NCBI GenBank assembly: GCA_946405135.1
Contig: CAMJGD010000010.1
Coordinates: 45,609 to 109,608, forward strand
DNA length: 64,000 nucleotides
DNA from: an uncultured Clostridiaceae bacterium
Lineage (GTDB): Bacteria > Bacillota > Clostridia > Clostridiales > Clostridiaceae
Direction of reading: 5' to 3'
Of this stretch, positions 9,323-19,747 are shown piece after piece. How positions within the stretch are numbered: the first letter of the stretch is position 1; every line of letters starts with the position of its first letter. Position numbers and translations under genes: made by a program. The notes beneath the pieces were generated by a model. It did not search any database and had not been told where the DNA came from. It saw only the letters and a list, made by a program, of their open reading frames with translations.

Positions 9323-11584
9323 TTAATCTAATTCTTCTCTAGATAAAAGTACTTGCCTTGGTTTGCTTCCATCTTTTTGAGATATAATATTTTTTTCTTC
9401 TAATTGCTCCATTATTCTTGCAGCTCTATTGTAACCTATTCTCAATCTTCTTTGCAATAGAGATGTAGATGCTTGTCCTGATTCAACTACAATTTTTATA
9501 GCCTCATCTAACAGTTCATCTTCTACTTCTGAATCATTACCTGATACTTCTGTATTTATATGTTCTAATATTTCAGTTTCATAGTCATTTTCAGTTTTAT
9601 TTTCTTGAATTCTTATATAATCAACTACTCTTTCTACTTCCTCTTCTGAAATAAATGCACCTTGGACTCTTATAGGTTTTGATGCCCCCACAGGATAAAA
9701 TAACATGTCTCCTTTGCCTAATAATTTTTCAGCCCCAGAAGAGTCTAGTATAGTTCTTGAGTCTACTTGGCTTGAAACAGCAAAGGAAATTCTAGAAGGT
9801 ATATTAGCCTTAATAACTCCTGTTATTACATCCACAGAAGGTCTTTGAGTAGCTATAACAAGGTGCATTCCAGCAGCTCTTGCCATTTGAGCTAGTCTTC
9901 CTATATAATCTTCTACATCATTAGGGCATACCATCATTAAATCTGCAAGTTCATCTACTATTATAACTATCCATGGAAGTTTTTCCTCTATTTTATTTTT
10001 ATTATACAGTTCATTAAAGCTTTCTATATTTCTAACACCATTATCTGCAAATAGCTTATATCTTCTAGTCATTTCATTAACAGCCCAGTTTAAAGCTGCT
10101 GCGGCTTTTTTAGGATCTGTAACTACTGGTATGAGAAGATGAGGAATACCATTGTAAACATTAAGCTCAACTACTTTAGGATCTACCATAAGCAATTTTA
10201 CATCTTCAGGAGAATATTTATATAACAAACTTATTATAAGAGTATTGATACAAACACTTTTCCCTGAACCTGTAGCACCAGCAATAAGCAAGTGTGGCAT
10301 TTTAGATAAATCTGATACTACACAATTGCCAGAAATATCTTTTCCTAAGGCAAAGGATAGATTCTTTGAATTGTTTTTAAATTCTTCTGAGTCTAATACC
10401 TCTCTTAAATATACAGGAGTTAACTCTTTATTGGGTACCTCAATACCGATGGCAGATTTACCTGGTATAGGAGCTTCTATTCTTACTCCGCTGGCTGCTA
10501 AGCTCAATGCAATATCATCAGAAAGATTTACTATTTTGCTTACCTTTACACCTGCACTAGGTTGAAGTTCATATCTAGTTACTGAAGGACCTTTAGTAAC
10601 TTGAATGATTTTAGCATCAACTCCAAAACTATTTAAAGTTTCTTCTAGTTTATTAGCATTGCTTAAAAGATCTTTTTTATCATCCTTATTAAGTTTTAAA
10701 TGAGCATTTTGATTTAATAGTTCTGTGGAAGGATACTGATATTCCAAGTTTCCCTCTTCTTTGTTTTCTAATTTAGATGCTATTTCTCTATTTATACTTT
10801 CTTTAACATCATTATCTAATTTGTTGTCCTTATTAGAGTTTTCAGCAGCTGTTTCTTTCTCTGTATGGTTTTCTTCTTCAATATTGGAATTTTTCATAAA
10901 GTCTAATATCTTAATTTTATTATTAATTCCTTTAATAAATTCTTCTCTTTCTTTTATATCTTTTTCACAGTTTAAAGGAAGAGATTTTACTGAATCATCA
11001 TTTTTTACTATAATTTCATTCTTTGGTATTTTTTTATTGGTACTTTTATTATTTACATGACTTTTACATTTTATTCCTAGTTCATATAAAGATATATCGA
11101 AGGTTATAATAAAGCATATAATATATATGGCAATAAAAATTATTATGCATCCAGTCATACCAAGTAACTTATATATAGGTACATCTATCAAAAATCCTAT
11201 TATGCCTCCATGAAAAACATCTTTAGAATCCATTATTTTTTTTATTCCATCAGTCACACTACCGTCATAATATGTTTTTATGTTTATCATCTGTACGAAA
11301 AATATAGTATTAAAAAATAATAAAATAATTCCATAAAATTTTTTGTTAAAGGCGTAGACACCTTTTTTCACTATATAGCATGCACCATAAAAGATCAAAA
11401 GAAATGGAAATATATAAGCTCCTATTCCTATTAAGCTGAATAGGGCCTTTTTAGATATACTACCTAAAATACCCATGGCAGAGGAAAATATGTTAAATAT
11501 AAATAATATACCTATAGTTATAAGTATTATACCTATTATTTCATTTTTATAATCCTTTTTGTGCTTTTGTTTTGTCTTAGCCAT
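9323..11584 (-). CDS. ftsK: DNA translocase FtsK/SpoIIIE
   Basis: This 753-residue protein has four or so N-terminal membrane spans (residues about 15-165), a charged linker, the alpha/beta motor with Walker [14 protein letters not shown] and Walker [24 protein letters not shown], and a C-terminal winged-helix gamma domain that reads KOPS-like sequences ([21 protein letters not shown]). It pumps chromosomal DNA through the division or sporulation septum. One copy lies here in the typical tepA-ftsK-rimO order. Whether it acts mainly as SftA-like, FtsK or SpoIIIE cannot be decided from sequence; the membrane spans favour FtsK/SpoIIIE. The site AGAGGTG precedes the ATG. Confidence 0.96.
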   Translation of the reverse strand: MAKTKQKHKKDYKNEIIGIILITIGILFIFNIFSSAMGILGSISKKALFSLIGIGAYIFPFLLIFYGACYIVKKGVYAFNKKFYGIILLFFNTIFFVQMINIKTYYDGSVTDGIKKIMDSKDVFHGGIIGFLIDVPIYKLLGMTGCIIIFIAIYIICFIITFDISLYELGIKCKSHVNNKSTNKKIPKNEIIVKNDDSVKSLPLNCEKDIKEREEFIKGINNKIKILDFMKNSNIEEENHTEKETAAENSNKDNKLDNDVKESINREIASKLENKEEGNLEYQYPSTELLNQNAHLKLNKDDKKDLLSNANKLEETLNSFGVDAKIIQVTKGPSVTRYELQPSAGVKVSKIVNLSDDIALSLAASGVRIEAPIPGKSAIGIEVPNKELTPVYLREVLDSEEFKNNSKNLSFALGKDISGNCVVSDLSKMPHLLIAGATGSGKSVCINTLIISLLYKYSPEDVKLLMVDPKVVELNVYNGIPHLLIPVVTDPKKAAAALNWAVNEMTRRYKLFADNGVRNIESFNELYNKNKIEEKLPWIVIIVDELADLMMVCPNDVEDYIGRLAQMARAAGMHLVIATQRPSVDVITGVIKANIPSRISFAVSSQVDSRTILDSSGAEKLLGKGDMLFYPVGASKPIRVQGAFISEEEVERVVDYIRIQENKTENDYETEILEHINTEVSGNDSEVEDELLDEAIKIVVESGQASTSLLQRRLRIGYNRAARIMEQLEEKNIISQKDGSKPRQVLLSREELD

Positions 11585-11653
11585 GCTTTAATCACCTCTT
11601 TTGTATATTTCTACAAAACCTAAAAAATTCCTTTTAATTTAAATCATAATTTA

Positions 11654-11676
11654 AACCATAGGAATGACCTATGGTT
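11654..11676 (-). terminator. Possible terminator overlapping the tepA stop
   Basis: A 9-bp stem (11654-11662 with 11668-11676) includes the tepA stop codon. The following minus-strand sequence is TTTAAATTATG, a poor U-tract, so termination may be partial. Confidence 0.5.
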
Positions 11677-12346
11677 CATTGCTTTCTATAAAAAAATTTA
11701 ACTTGTCAAGTGCCTCTTTAACCCCACCTACTTCATCGATTATTCCATAATCAACGGCTTGTTTTCCAATCAATATAGTACCCATATCATTTAAAAGTTC
11801 ATCTGTAGCTAACATAAGCTTTTGAAGAGTAGATTTTTCAATATTTGAAGTTCTTGTTATAAAATCATTTATTCTCTCCTGCATTTTGTTAAAATATTCA
11901 AAAGTCTGGGAAACGCCTATGACTAATCCATTCATTCTAATTGGATGAATGATCATTGTAGCTGATGGAGAAATAAATGAATATTTTGCTGCGGTAGCTA
12001 AAGGAACACCAATAGAATGACCTCCACCTATGACCAAAGAAACTGTAGGCTTACTTAAACTTCTTATCATTTCAGAGATAGCAAGCCCTGCTTCTATATC
12101 TCCTCCCATGGTATTTAGTACAAATAAAATCCCTTTTACTTTTTCATTTTGTTCCATGGCTATGAGTTGTGGTATAATATGCTCATATTTAGTGGTTTTA
12201 GATTGTGGAGACAATGCCATATGTCCTTCTATTTGTCCTATAATAGGTACAACTTGTATGGCTGAATTAAGCTCCATGGGGCTCTGACCTAATTCTTTTA
12301 TAGCTTGAATATTGTCATTTCTTTCATTACTTTCTTCATTGCACAT
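11669..12346 (-). CDS. tepA: ClpP-like serine protease TepA
   Basis: This is a 225-residue ClpP-fold protein with a nucleophile region GGGHSIGVPLA, a histidine region MIIHPIRMNG and the LNTMGGD oxyanion segment. This is the TepA (translocation-enhancing protein, YmfB) branch, which lacks the classical ClpP ATPase-docking context and works on short peptides. The gene lies next to ftsK as in Bacillus. The reading frame is open 33 bases further upstream, but AGGAGG sits exactly 6 bases before the ATG at 12346, so the shorter start is chosen. The biological substrate is unknown. Confidence 0.88.
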   Translation of the reverse strand: MCNEESNERNDNIQAIKELGQSPMELNSAIQVVPIIGQIEGHMALSPQSKTTKYEHIIPQLIAMEQNEKVKGILFVLNTMGGDIEAGLAISEMIRSLSKPTVSLVIGGGHSIGVPLATAAKYSFISPSATMIIHPIRMNGLVIGVSQTFEYFNKMQERINDFITRTSNIEKSTLQKLMLATDELLNDMGTILIGKQAVDYGIIDEVGGVKEALDKLNFFIESNEP

Positions 12347-12396
12347 ATTAACCCTCCTATACAAAGTTATTTTATACATATAGGGAGGTAAATATA

Positions 12397-13593
12397 CTAT
12401 TCTATTAAAAAGGTCTTATGAAGCACATTAATTGCTTTGTAAATATCCGGTGTTTTTACCAGACACCATATGGTAGTATGAGAATCAGCAGTTTGAAGTA
12501 CTTCTATTTTTTCATTGTTTAAAGTTCTTAGTATTTTTGCCATAACACCAGGGACTCCTCTTATCCTTGAACCTATAATAGATATTTTGCTGCAATCATC
12601 TATAAATGTATATTTTAAATTTAAAGTTTCCATTATGTTCATCAATTTATTATGATCTTTAGAATCTATAGTAAAAATCTTTTCTTTAGGAAAGACATTA
12701 ATTAAATCTATACTTATACAATTATCCGCTAAAATATCTAATAAGTCATCATAGGATTTATTTTCATTATTATCATCCAGTTTAACATTTATTTGAACTC
12801 TATTAGTTAAATGTGTTATACCCGTAACTATATTATTGTTATGATGTCCTAAATTGTTTATCAATGTGCCTTGGCAGTTACTCATGGTATTTTTGATCAT
12901 AATTGGTATATTTGCTGCCATAGCAATTTCCACAGCCCTTGGATGAATTACTTTAGCTCCCTGATCAGCAAATTGAAATACTTCATTGTAGCTCATATTG
13001 TCTATAAGACAAGCTTCAGAAACTATTCTTGGATCTGCAGTCATTATTCCATCTACATCTGTATAGATATCTATTTCTTCTGCTTTCAATGCAACCCCTA
13101 ATAAAGCTGCTGTAACATCACTTCCACCTCTACCAAGAGTTGTAACATATCCCTCTTCACTCATTCCCTGAAATCCAGCTATCACAGGTATTTTACCTTG
13201 ATTTAATATTTCTATAATTTTTTCCCCTTCAACCTTTAAAACAGAAGCATTATTATAATTATTGTCAGTTACAATACCGGCTTGCCCTCCAGTTAAAGGT
13301 ACACATTCATATCCTTTTTTAAAGAAATCATCACTTAATACTACAGAGGTTATTATTTCACCACAACTCATAAGAAGATCTGTTGATAATAAATTATCTT
13401 TTTTGAAATCATTGCTTATTAAAGATAATAGAGTATCTGTAGCATAAGGTTCTCCTTTTCGCCCCATAGCAGATACTACTACTACAGGATGATATCCATC
13501 CTTAATTGATTTTATAACTTTTTCTACTACTAAATTTCTTCTTTCAGGAGTAGATACTGAAGTTCCTCCAAATTTTTGAACAAGAATTTTCAA
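12397..13593 (-). CDS. dapG: Aspartate kinase, DapG type
   Basis: This 398-residue monofunctional aspartokinase has the N-terminal KFGGTSVSTPERR motif, a kinase core with TLGRGGSDVTAALL and DVDGIMTADPR, and two C-terminal ACT domains (about 260-398) for feedback control. It phosphorylates aspartate, the first step toward diaminopimelate, lysine, threonine and methionine. In B. subtilis the isozyme at this locus is DapG, inhibited by diaminopimelate; that specificity is inferred from position. The start is TTG at 13593, the only initiator near the GAGG sequences. Confidence 0.9.
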   Translation of the reverse strand: MKILVQKFGGTSVSTPERRNLVVEKVIKSIKDGYHPVVVVSAMGRKGEPYATDTLLSLISNDFKKDNLLSTDLLMSCGEIITSVVLSDDFFKKGYECVPLTGGQAGIVTDNNYNNASVLKVEGEKIIEILNQGKIPVIAGFQGMSEEGYVTTLGRGGSDVTAALLGVALKAEEIDIYTDVDGIMTADPRIVSEACLIDNMSYNEVFQFADQGAKVIHPRAVEIAMAANIPIMIKNTMSNCQGTLINNLGHHNNNIVTGITHLTNRVQINVKLDDNNENKSYDDLLDILADNCISIDLINVFPKEKIFTIDSKDHNKLMNIMETLNLKYTFIDDCSKISIIGSRIRGVPGVMAKILRTLNNEKIEVLQTADSHTTIWCLVKTPDIYKAINVLHKTFLIE

Positions 13594-13626
13594 AATTCCT
13601 CATCCTCCTCAAAAAGTATAATTTCT

Positions 13627-13902
13627 TTAAAGTCTACCTTTTTTTATCATACTATCATCAATATCAATTATTATAGTTCTTGTACCTACCTTCTTCACAT
13701 ATTCCCAAGGAATTTCCATAAACTCATTGTTTCCAAAAAAATTAAATTTACTATTATTCTGAGTTATTATAAGAAATTTAAAATTCCCATCTTCATCTAT
13801 TATTATATCATTATTAGATAAATAATTATATTTTTCTCCATCATTAACATTTATTATTTCATACTTTTCTAATTCACTATATAATTTATAATCACTTTCC
13901 AT
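13627..13902 (-). CDS. PRC-barrel protein of the YlmC/YmxH family
   Basis: This 91-residue small protein has a beta-rich PRC-barrel pattern: LYSELEKYEIINVNDGEKY at the N-terminus, a central DIIIDEDGNFKFLII, and a C-terminal EIPWEYVKKVGTRTIIID. The last motif is typical of YlmC/YmxH proteins. Members are often annotated as sporulation-associated, and the function is unclear. It sits between the M16 protease gene and dapG, the conserved Firmicute order (ymxG-ymxH-dapG region), which supports the call. Confidence 0.8.
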   Translation of the reverse strand: MESDYKLYSELEKYEIINVNDGEKYNYLSNNDIIIDEDGNFKFLIITQNNSKFNFFGNNEFMEIPWEYVKKVGTRTIIIDIDDSMIKKGRL

Positions 13903-13985
13903 AAAACTACCTCCTAAATACTTATATATTTAATATAGTATGTTAAATATATATTTCATAGTACATCCTAGGAGGTATTTTTATA

Positions 13986-15284
13986 TTAAACTTGAATGCT
14001 TTCTTTGTTATGAAAAGCTATTATTTCTTTGCCCATAATTTTTTCTAAGTCTTCCATACATACATTGTTTCCTACAAAAGCTGAATTAAGAATACCTTTC
14101 TTAAAGCACATATTCTGTATCTTCTTAATAGAATCTATATTTATGTTATCAATCTTTTCCATTATGTCTTCTGGAGTATTTATCCTGTTTAAAAATAAAA
14201 CAGATTTTCCATTACTAAACATTCTGCTATTTGTACTTTCTAATCCTATTATATAACCTGCTTTTAATTGTTCTTTAGTTTTAAATATTCTATCCTTAGA
14301 AAGATCACTTTTAGAAAAATTATAAATATTTTCTTTTATGATATTAAGAGCATCTCCAGCACAGGAAGGGGTTAGTCCAGTATATATATTTAATGTTCCT
14401 GTATTGTTAAAAGAAGATATATAAGAATATATGCTGTAACAAAGACCCAGTTCTTCTCTTACTTTTTGAAAGAGTATAGAAGATACCCCGCCCCCCAAAA
14501 TATTATTTAAAAACAGTAAAGTGTATATATCATCATCACCTAATGGGATTCCCTGTAGCCCTAAGCTTATATGTAACTGTTCAATACTCTTTTGTTTAAA
14601 CATACTATTATTCAAAATTGTTGGAGTTGAATAAGTTGTTATTTTCTTACGAGAGCTGCTCCAATTTCCAAAGAATTTATCTACCATATATTCTATTGAA
14701 TTTACATCGAAATTGCCACATATAGATATCACTGAATTTTCTGGTATATAATATTGCTCTATATAATCTTTAAGGATTTTTTGATTAAAGGACTTTACAT
14801 TTTCTATAGAACCCAATATAGGATAAGAAATAGGATCTTCTCCCCAAATTGCTATACTGTGAAGGTCTGAAAGCACATCTTCAGGAGAATCTTCATTCAT
14901 ATTTATTTCTTCTATTATTACTCCCTTTTCTTTTTCAATTTCTTCCTCATCAAACTTACTATTAAATAGCATATCTGAAAGTACATCAAGACTTAATTCT
15001 AGATGAGTATCTAAAGTTTTTATGTAAAAACAGGTAGCTTCTTTACCTGTAAAAGCATTTATTTGTCCACCCACATCTTCTATAGTTTCAGCTATTTCTT
15101 TTGCAGTTCTATTCTTAGTACCTTTGAAAAACATATGTTCTATAAAATGAGATATACCATTATTTTTAATGTTTTCATTTCTAGAACCATTCTCTACCCA
15201 AAGTCCTACACTAACAGACTTCACATAATCTATATGCTCAGTAACTACTCTTAATCCATTATCTAGTTTAAAGTAATTATACAT
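13986..15284 (-). CDS. M16-family zinc metalloprotease (YmxG/MlpA-like)
   Basis: This protein of about 432 residues has the inverted zinc motif HFIEHMFFKGT (HxxEH) followed by the distal glutamates in EIEKEKGVIIEEINMNED. The C-terminal half is the inactive M16 repeat with the R/Y region GGGVSSILFQKVREELGLCYSIYSY-type sequence. It is a processing peptidase-like enzyme, in Bacillus called MlpA or YmxG, with a reported role in controlling extracellular protease levels. GGAGG is 5 bases before the ATG at 15284. Another ATG at 15296 overlaps that ribosome binding site and is rejected. It follows pnp after a terminator, so readthrough or a separate promoter is needed. Confidence 0.9.
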   Translation of the reverse strand: MYNYFKLDNGLRVVTEHIDYVKSVSVGLWVENGSRNENIKNNGISHFIEHMFFKGTKNRTAKEIAETIEDVGGQINAFTGKEATCFYIKTLDTHLELSLDVLSDMLFNSKFDEEEIEKEKGVIIEEINMNEDSPEDVLSDLHSIAIWGEDPISYPILGSIENVKSFNQKILKDYIEQYYIPENSVISICGNFDVNSIEYMVDKFFGNWSSSRKKITTYSTPTILNNSMFKQKSIEQLHISLGLQGIPLGDDDIYTLLFLNNILGGGVSSILFQKVREELGLCYSIYSYISSFNNTGTLNIYTGLTPSCAGDALNIIKENIYNFSKSDLSKDRIFKTKEQLKAGYIIGLESTNSRMFSNGKSVLFLNRINTPEDIMEKIDNINIDSIKKIQNMCFKKGILNSAFVGNNVCMEDLEKIMGKEIIAFHNKESIQV

Positions 15285-15307
15285 AGGCACCTCCATTAAA
15301 AAAATAA

Positions 15308-15325
15308 AAAGGCATTTATGCCCTT
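15308..15325 (-). terminator. Terminator after pnp
   Basis: An 8-bp stem including one G-U pair (15308-15315 with 15318-15325) has a 2-base centre. It is followed on the minus strand by a long T-rich run starting TTTTTATTTTTTT. The T-run shares bases with the stem. Confidence 0.75.
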
Positions 15326-15331
15326 CTATTT

Positions 15332-17452
15332 TTATTGTTGTTCAATTGGTTGTTCAGTTTGTTGTTCAGAATCTTTTATAGCATCTTTACGTGAAAGATT
15401 TATTCTTCCTTGATTATCAATTTCTGTAACTTTTACTAGTATTTCATCGCCTACAGAAACTACATCTTCAACTTTGTTTACTCTGTTTACATCTAGCTTT
15501 GAAATATGAACTAATCCTTCTTTATTAGGTAATATTTCAACAAAGGCTCCAAAAGCAGCTATTTTAGTAACTTTACCTAAATATATTTCTCCAGCTTTTA
15601 CTTCTTTAGTTAAATCATCTATAATCTTTAATGCTTGTTTTGCTCCTACTGAATCGTTAGATGTAATAAATATTTTTCCATCTTCTTTAATATCTATTTT
15701 AACTCCAGTTTCAGCAATTATCTTGTTTATTGTTTTTCCACCTGCTCCAATTACATCTCTTATTTTATCAGGATCTATAGACATGGTATAAGTTATAGGA
15801 GCATAAGGAGAAACTTCTGGTCTAGGTTCTGGTATGCAAGCTTTTATCTTATCTAGAATAAATAGTCTAGCTTTTTTAGCATTTTCTATACTCTTTTTTA
15901 TACATTCATTAGATAAACCCTTTATCTTTGTATCTACCTGTATAGAAGTTATACCTTTTTCAGTACCTGCCACTTTAAAGTCCATATCCCCAAAGAAGTC
16001 CTCTATTCCCTGTATATCAGTTAATATTTCTTCTTCTGTCAAATCCTCACTAGTTACAAGTCCCATAGCAATACCAGCTGCAGGTCTTTTTATAGGAACT
16101 CCCGCATCTAATAGTGCTAAAGTGCTTCCGCATACACTGGCCTGCGAAGTAGATCCATTAGAACTTAAAACTTCAGATACTAATCTTATAGTATAAGGGA
16201 ATTCTTCTTCAGAAGGAATTAATGGCTCTAGAGCTCTTTCAGCCAAAGCACCATGGCCTATTTCTCTTCTTCCAGGACCTCTCATAGGTCTAACTTCTCC
16301 CACGCTATAAGATGGGAAGTTGTAATGATGCATATATCTTTTAAATTCTTCCTCACCTAGTCCATCTAATATTTGTACATCACCTAATGCACCTAATGTA
16401 GCTACAGTTAAAACTTGAGTTAATCCTCTTGTAAACAAACCTGTTCCATGAGTTCTTGGAAGTAATCCAACTTCGCAGCTTATAGGTCTTATCTCATGAA
16501 AATCTCTACCATCAGGTCTTCTTTTTTCTTTTAAAATCATGTTTCTTACGACTTCTTTTTGAATTCTGTACACTACATCATTGATATCAGCAATATTGTC
16601 AGGATATTTTTCATTGAAAGCTTCACTGATTTTTTCTTTTGCATTATCCATTGCTTCATTTCTTTTATCTTTATCTGTTATATACATAGCTTCTTTTATC
16701 ATATCAAAGCTAAAGCTTCTTACTTCTTTTTCTATCTCTTCATCTACTGTGTATAGTTCTGGAATTACTTTTTCTTTACCAAATTGTTTCATAGCTTCTT
16801 CTTGGAAAGCTACTATTTTCTTGCATTCTTCAAATCCAAATATGATAGCATTATACATAACATCTTCAGCTATTTCGTCTCCGCCTGCTTCTATCATAAC
16901 TACTCTTTCTTTAGTAGCGCATACTGTTAATTCTAATGGGCTTACTTCCCTCTGCTTAGATGTAGGATTTATTACGAATTCATCATCTACAATACCTACA
17001 GATACTGCACCTACAGGTGTTGTAAAAGGTATACTAGACAAGCATAAAGCAGTAGATGCCGCATTAATAGCTAAAATTTCTGGAAGATTATCGTTTTCTA
17101 CTGAAAGAACAGTACAAACTACCTGCACATCATTTCTATATCCTTTTGGAAACAATGGTCTTAAGGGTCTATCAATAGCTCTTCCATGCAATATAGCCTT
17201 TTCAGAAGGCTTTCCTTCTCTCTTTATAAATCCGCCAGGTATTTTACCAACGGCATATAATCTTTCTTCATATTCAACACTCAATGGAAAAAAATCTATA
17301 CCTTCTCTTGGTTTATCCGAGGCATTTACATTTGTTAAAACAACTGTATCACCATAACTCATGAGTATAGCTGCATTAGATAACATTCCTATCTTGCCAT
17401 ATTCAACTTTAAGTGTCCTTCCTGAAACTGTGGTTTCAAGCGTATGGTTCAT
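15332..17452 (-). CDS. pnp: Polynucleotide phosphorylase
   Basis: This protein of 706 residues has the normal layout: two RNase PH domains (about 5-225 and 320-545) with a helical linker, a KH domain ([17 protein letters not shown], about 555-615) and an S1 domain to about 690, then a glutamine-rich tail. The second core keeps [11 protein letters not shown], part of the phosphorolysis site. It degrades RNA 3' to 5' with phosphate and partners RNase Y. Translation probably starts at ATG 17452, where AAGGAGGT lies 6 bases upstream; the TTG at 17470 lies upstream of that site. It is downstream of rpsO, as in most bacteria. Confidence 0.98.
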   Translation of the reverse strand: MNHTLETTVSGRTLKVEYGKIGMLSNAAILMSYGDTVVLTNVNASDKPREGIDFFPLSVEYEERLYAVGKIPGGFIKREGKPSEKAILHGRAIDRPLRPLFPKGYRNDVQVVCTVLSVENDNLPEILAINAASTALCLSSIPFTTPVGAVSVGIVDDEFVINPTSKQREVSPLELTVCATKERVVMIEAGGDEIAEDVMYNAIIFGFEECKKIVAFQEEAMKQFGKEKVIPELYTVDEEIEKEVRSFSFDMIKEAMYITDKDKRNEAMDNAKEKISEAFNEKYPDNIADINDVVYRIQKEVVRNMILKEKRRPDGRDFHEIRPISCEVGLLPRTHGTGLFTRGLTQVLTVATLGALGDVQILDGLGEEEFKRYMHHYNFPSYSVGEVRPMRGPGRREIGHGALAERALEPLIPSEEEFPYTIRLVSEVLSSNGSTSQASVCGSTLALLDAGVPIKRPAAGIAMGLVTSEDLTEEEILTDIQGIEDFFGDMDFKVAGTEKGITSIQVDTKIKGLSNECIKKSIENAKKARLFILDKIKACIPEPRPEVSPYAPITYTMSIDPDKIRDVIGAGGKTINKIIAETGVKIDIKEDGKIFITSNDSVGAKQALKIIDDLTKEVKAGEIYLGKVTKIAAFGAFVEILPNKEGLVHISKLDVNRVNKVEDVVSVGDEILVKVTEIDNQGRINLSRKDAIKDSEQQTEQPIEQQ

Positions 17453-17524
17453 ACAATTACCTCCTTTCAAATTCTAATTATATTATTAGCATATTTTTCT
17501 TAATTATAAGTTTTTTAAAATAAT

Positions 17525-17543
17525 AGAGCGGTAATCCCGCTCT
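17525..17543 (-). terminator. Terminator or attenuator between rpsO and pnp
   Basis: A 7-bp GC-rich stem (17525-17531 with 17537-17543, AGAGCGG/CCGCTCT) is followed by TATTATTTTAAA on the minus strand. In other bacteria the rpsO-pnp gap carries an attenuator and RNase cleavage site, so partial readthrough into pnp is likely. Confidence 0.75.
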
Positions 17544-17547
17544 AAAA

Positions 17548-17811
17548 TTATCTTCTTAATCCAAGTTTTGCAACTATATCACGATATCTTTGGATATCAT
17601 GGGACTCTAAATAATTTAATAGTCCTCTTCTCTGTCCAACCATCATTAATAGTCCTCTTCTTGAATGATGGTCCTTCTTGTGAACTTTTAAATGTTCAGT
17701 TAATGAATTGATTCTTTCTGTTAATAAAGCGATCTGAACTTCTGGAGAACCAGTATCTCCTTCATGTCTTTCATGCATCTTTATTATCTCTTCTTTTCTT
17801 GCCTTATCCAT
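17548..17811 (-). CDS. rpsO: 30S ribosomal protein S15
   Basis: This 87-residue S15 contains the conserved [19 protein letters not shown], the [12 protein letters not shown] region and [23 protein letters not shown] at the end. S15 is a primary 16S rRNA binder needed early in 30S assembly. It has its own sigma-A promoter in the space after ribF and a leader of about 80 bases that folds into a clear stem, consistent with S15 repressing its own translation. The GGAGGTG site precedes the ATG. Confidence 0.99.
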   Translation of the reverse strand: MDKARKEEIIKMHERHEGDTGSPEVQIALLTERINSLTEHLKVHKKDHHSRRGLLMMVGQRRGLLNYLESHDIQRYRDIVAKLGLRR

Positions 17812-17840
17812 TAGTATACACCTCCAAGTTTTTATCCCCT

Positions 17841-17882
17841 TAAATCCAAGAATAAAGTCGGCATTCTCTAGTCTTAGATTTA
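17841..17882 (-). ncRNA. Candidate S15 autoregulatory leader stem in the rpsO 5' UTR
   Basis: On the minus strand TAAATCTAAGA (17872-17882) pairs with TCTTGGATTTA (17841-17851) as 11 continuous base pairs with one G-U, closing a 20-base loop. The stem ends about 30 bases before the rpsO ATG. S15 leaders in several bacterial groups are structurally different but functionally similar, so this is a good candidate rather than a recognised family match. Confidence 0.55.
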
Positions 17883-17896
17883 GGTTCTCAACGGTT

Positions 17897-17925
17897 ATTA
17901 TAACAAATAAACTTTTTATTGTAAA
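17897..17925 (-). promoter_or_regulatory. Sigma-A promoter of rpsO
   Basis: TTTACA (17920-17925), a 17-base spacer and TATAAT (17897-17902) on the minus strand lie directly after the ribF stop. Confidence 0.8.
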
Positions 17926-17933
17926 TTATTTTT

Positions 17934-18863
17934 TTAAATATTTATGTATAAATTTTTACTTTTTGCCAAACTTTCATCTTTTCTCAGTTGTTCTATAAGA
18001 GCTTCTATACTAGGAAAATTTATTTCTTCTCGGGTTTTTTCAATAAAATAAACTTTAATATCTTCTCCATAGATATCTTCATTAAAGTCAAGTATATAAG
18101 TTTCAATGGTAAGTTTATCACCATTTAAAGTTGGATTATATCCTACACTAGTTATACCTCTATAGATTTTATTTTTTACCTGCACATTTGTATAATAGAC
18201 TCCTCTTTCAGGAATCACATAATTAAAATCTATATCCAGATTGGCAGTTGGAAAGCCCATCTTTTTACCATTTTTCTTTCCCTGAATTACTTTCCCTTTA
18301 AGCATATAAGGTTCTAAAAGCATGGAATTTGCCTCTTCTATATTACCAGAAGATATTAAGTTTCTTATTCTAGAGCTGCTTATTATATCATCTTCATTTT
18401 TAAAGGCTTTCATTACTATAAGCTCAAAATTGTATTTTAAGCTTAATTCCTTTAATAGTTCTACATTTCCTGAATTTTTATAACCGAATTTATAGTTAAA
18501 TCCTACCACAATCCCTCTAGCATTAAATCTATAACACAAATCCTTAACAAAGTCTTCAGGAAGCACTTTCATTAAGTCTTTGTTAAATTCTACCATGCAG
18601 GCAATATCTACCCCCTGCCTTTCCAATAACTGAATTTTTCTTTCATTATCCATTATGAGCTTTGGGGCTATAGATTTATTAACTATTGTTAAAGGATGGT
18701 TTTTAAATGTATATATCATACTTTTGACATTGTTTTCTTTAGCTTTATTGATAGCAGTATTTATAAGGCTCATATGGCCTAAATGTAAACCATCGAAACT
18801 TCCTAGCGCTATATAAGTTCCACATTCTAACTTATCTTTTATTGTATTATCTATAACAATCAT
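17934..18863 (-). CDS. ribF: Bifunctional riboflavin kinase/FMN adenylyltransferase
   Basis: This 309-residue protein has an N-terminal nucleotidyltransferase domain with ALGSFDGLHLGHMSLI (HxGH-like) and SSSRIRNLISSG. A C-terminal flavokinase domain shows GKKMGFPTANLD and the RGVYYTNV segment. It converts riboflavin to FMN and then FAD. It is downstream of truB by 11 bases, as in nearly all Firmicutes, and ends the rimP-nusA-infB operon. FMN made here would serve, among others, the alpha-hydroxyacid oxidase in this window. Confidence 0.97.
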   Translation of the reverse strand: MIVIDNTIKDKLECGTYIALGSFDGLHLGHMSLINTAINKAKENNVKSMIYTFKNHPLTIVNKSIAPKLIMDNERKIQLLERQGVDIACMVEFNKDLMKVLPEDFVKDLCYRFNARGIVVGFNYKFGYKNSGNVELLKELSLKYNFELIVMKAFKNEDDIISSSRIRNLISSGNIEEANSMLLEPYMLKGKVIQGKKNGKKMGFPTANLDIDFNYVIPERGVYYTNVQVKNKIYRGITSVGYNPTLNGDKLTIETYILDFNEDIYGEDIKVYFIEKTREEINFPSIEALIEQLRKDESLAKSKNLYINI

Positions 18864-18874
18864 ACCACATACCT

Positions 18875-19747
18875 CTATAACAACTTTATTATTTTAAACC
18901 CTTCATCAACCTTTTTTCCTAAACCTATGAAATTATTATCACTTGAATATACTCTATATAAAATATTTTCAAGTATTTTTTCCTCTGTCAACGAAGGATC
19001 TTTTACACAAACTCCATTAACTAAAAGTTTATAAAATTTTTCTCTTACAATCAATTTAGGATAGTTTTTTAATGCTTCTTCAATAGATATTAATGCTTTA
19101 TTAATATTACTATCATTAAGATCTTCTAAGGGAATAGAGGTTTCTTTAGAAAAAACACCATTTGATTCTCTCTCTAGAGAATACATCATTCCGCCACAAT
19201 TAAGTTTTTCACCTATATCATAGCATAAACTTCTTATATAAGTACCTTTTGAACATCGAACTGTAAAATCCATATAAGGCAATTTTATGGATTTAATATT
19301 TATATCATAAATATTAATTTTTCTAGGTTCTCTTTCTACTTCTAATCCTTGTCTTGCTAATTCATAGAGCTTTTTACCATTAATCTTTATTGCAGAATAC
19401 ATAGGAGGAATTTGATTTATTTCACCAATAAAAGATTGTATACACTTTTTTATATCATCTTCATTTATATTGTTTAAATCTCTTTGTAAAAGAATTTTGC
19501 CTTCCCTATCGTAGGTATCTGTAGCAATGCCTAGTTTAAGCACTACATTGTATACTTTTTCGCCGCTCATTAAATAATCTATAAACTTTGTACCTTTTCC
19601 TAGGCATACAGGCAGTACTCCTGAAGCTAGTGGATCGAGAGTACCTGTATGTCCAACTTTTTTTTCGCCTGCAATTTTTCTTATTTTGCTTACTACATCA
19701 AAAGAAGTAATTCCTTGAGGCTTATATACATTTATTACGCCGTTCAT
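18875..19747 (-). CDS. truB: tRNA pseudouridine-55 synthase
   Basis: This 290-residue TruB has the N-terminal GVINVYKPQGITSFDVV, the catalytic aspartate motif GHTGTLDPLASGVLPV, KVYNVVLKLG, and the RCSKGTYIRSLCYDIG segment. The C-terminal extension is PUA-like and short. It makes pseudouridine 55 in the T-loop of tRNA. The start overlaps the stop of nrnA by one base (TAATG), showing coupled translation. Confidence 0.97.
   Translation of the reverse strand: MNGVINVYKPQGITSFDVVSKIRKIAGEKKVGHTGTLDPLASGVLPVCLGKGTKFIDYLMSGEKVYNVVLKLGIATDTYDREGKILLQRDLNNINEDDIKKCIQSFIGEINQIPPMYSAIKINGKKLYELARQGLEVEREPRKINIYDINIKSIKLPYMDFTVRCSKGTYIRSLCYDIGEKLNCGGMMYSLERESNGVFSKETSIPLEDLNDSNINKALISIEEALKNYPKLIVREKFYKLLVNGVCVKDPSLTEEKILENILYRVYSSDNNFIGLGKKVDEGFKIIKLL

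Noticed and set aside
12347..12379. Longer tepA start at ATG 12379
   Set aside because: No ribosome binding site precedes it, whereas AGGAGG is 6 bases before ATG 12346.
16581..17357. Open reading frame of 258 codons on the plus strand
   Set aside because: It runs antisense across pnp, has no ribosome binding site or recognisable domain, and its composition is the complement of a conserved gene.
17453..17470. Longer pnp start at TTG 17470
   Set aside because: It lies upstream of a perfect AAGGAGGT that points to the ATG at 17452.
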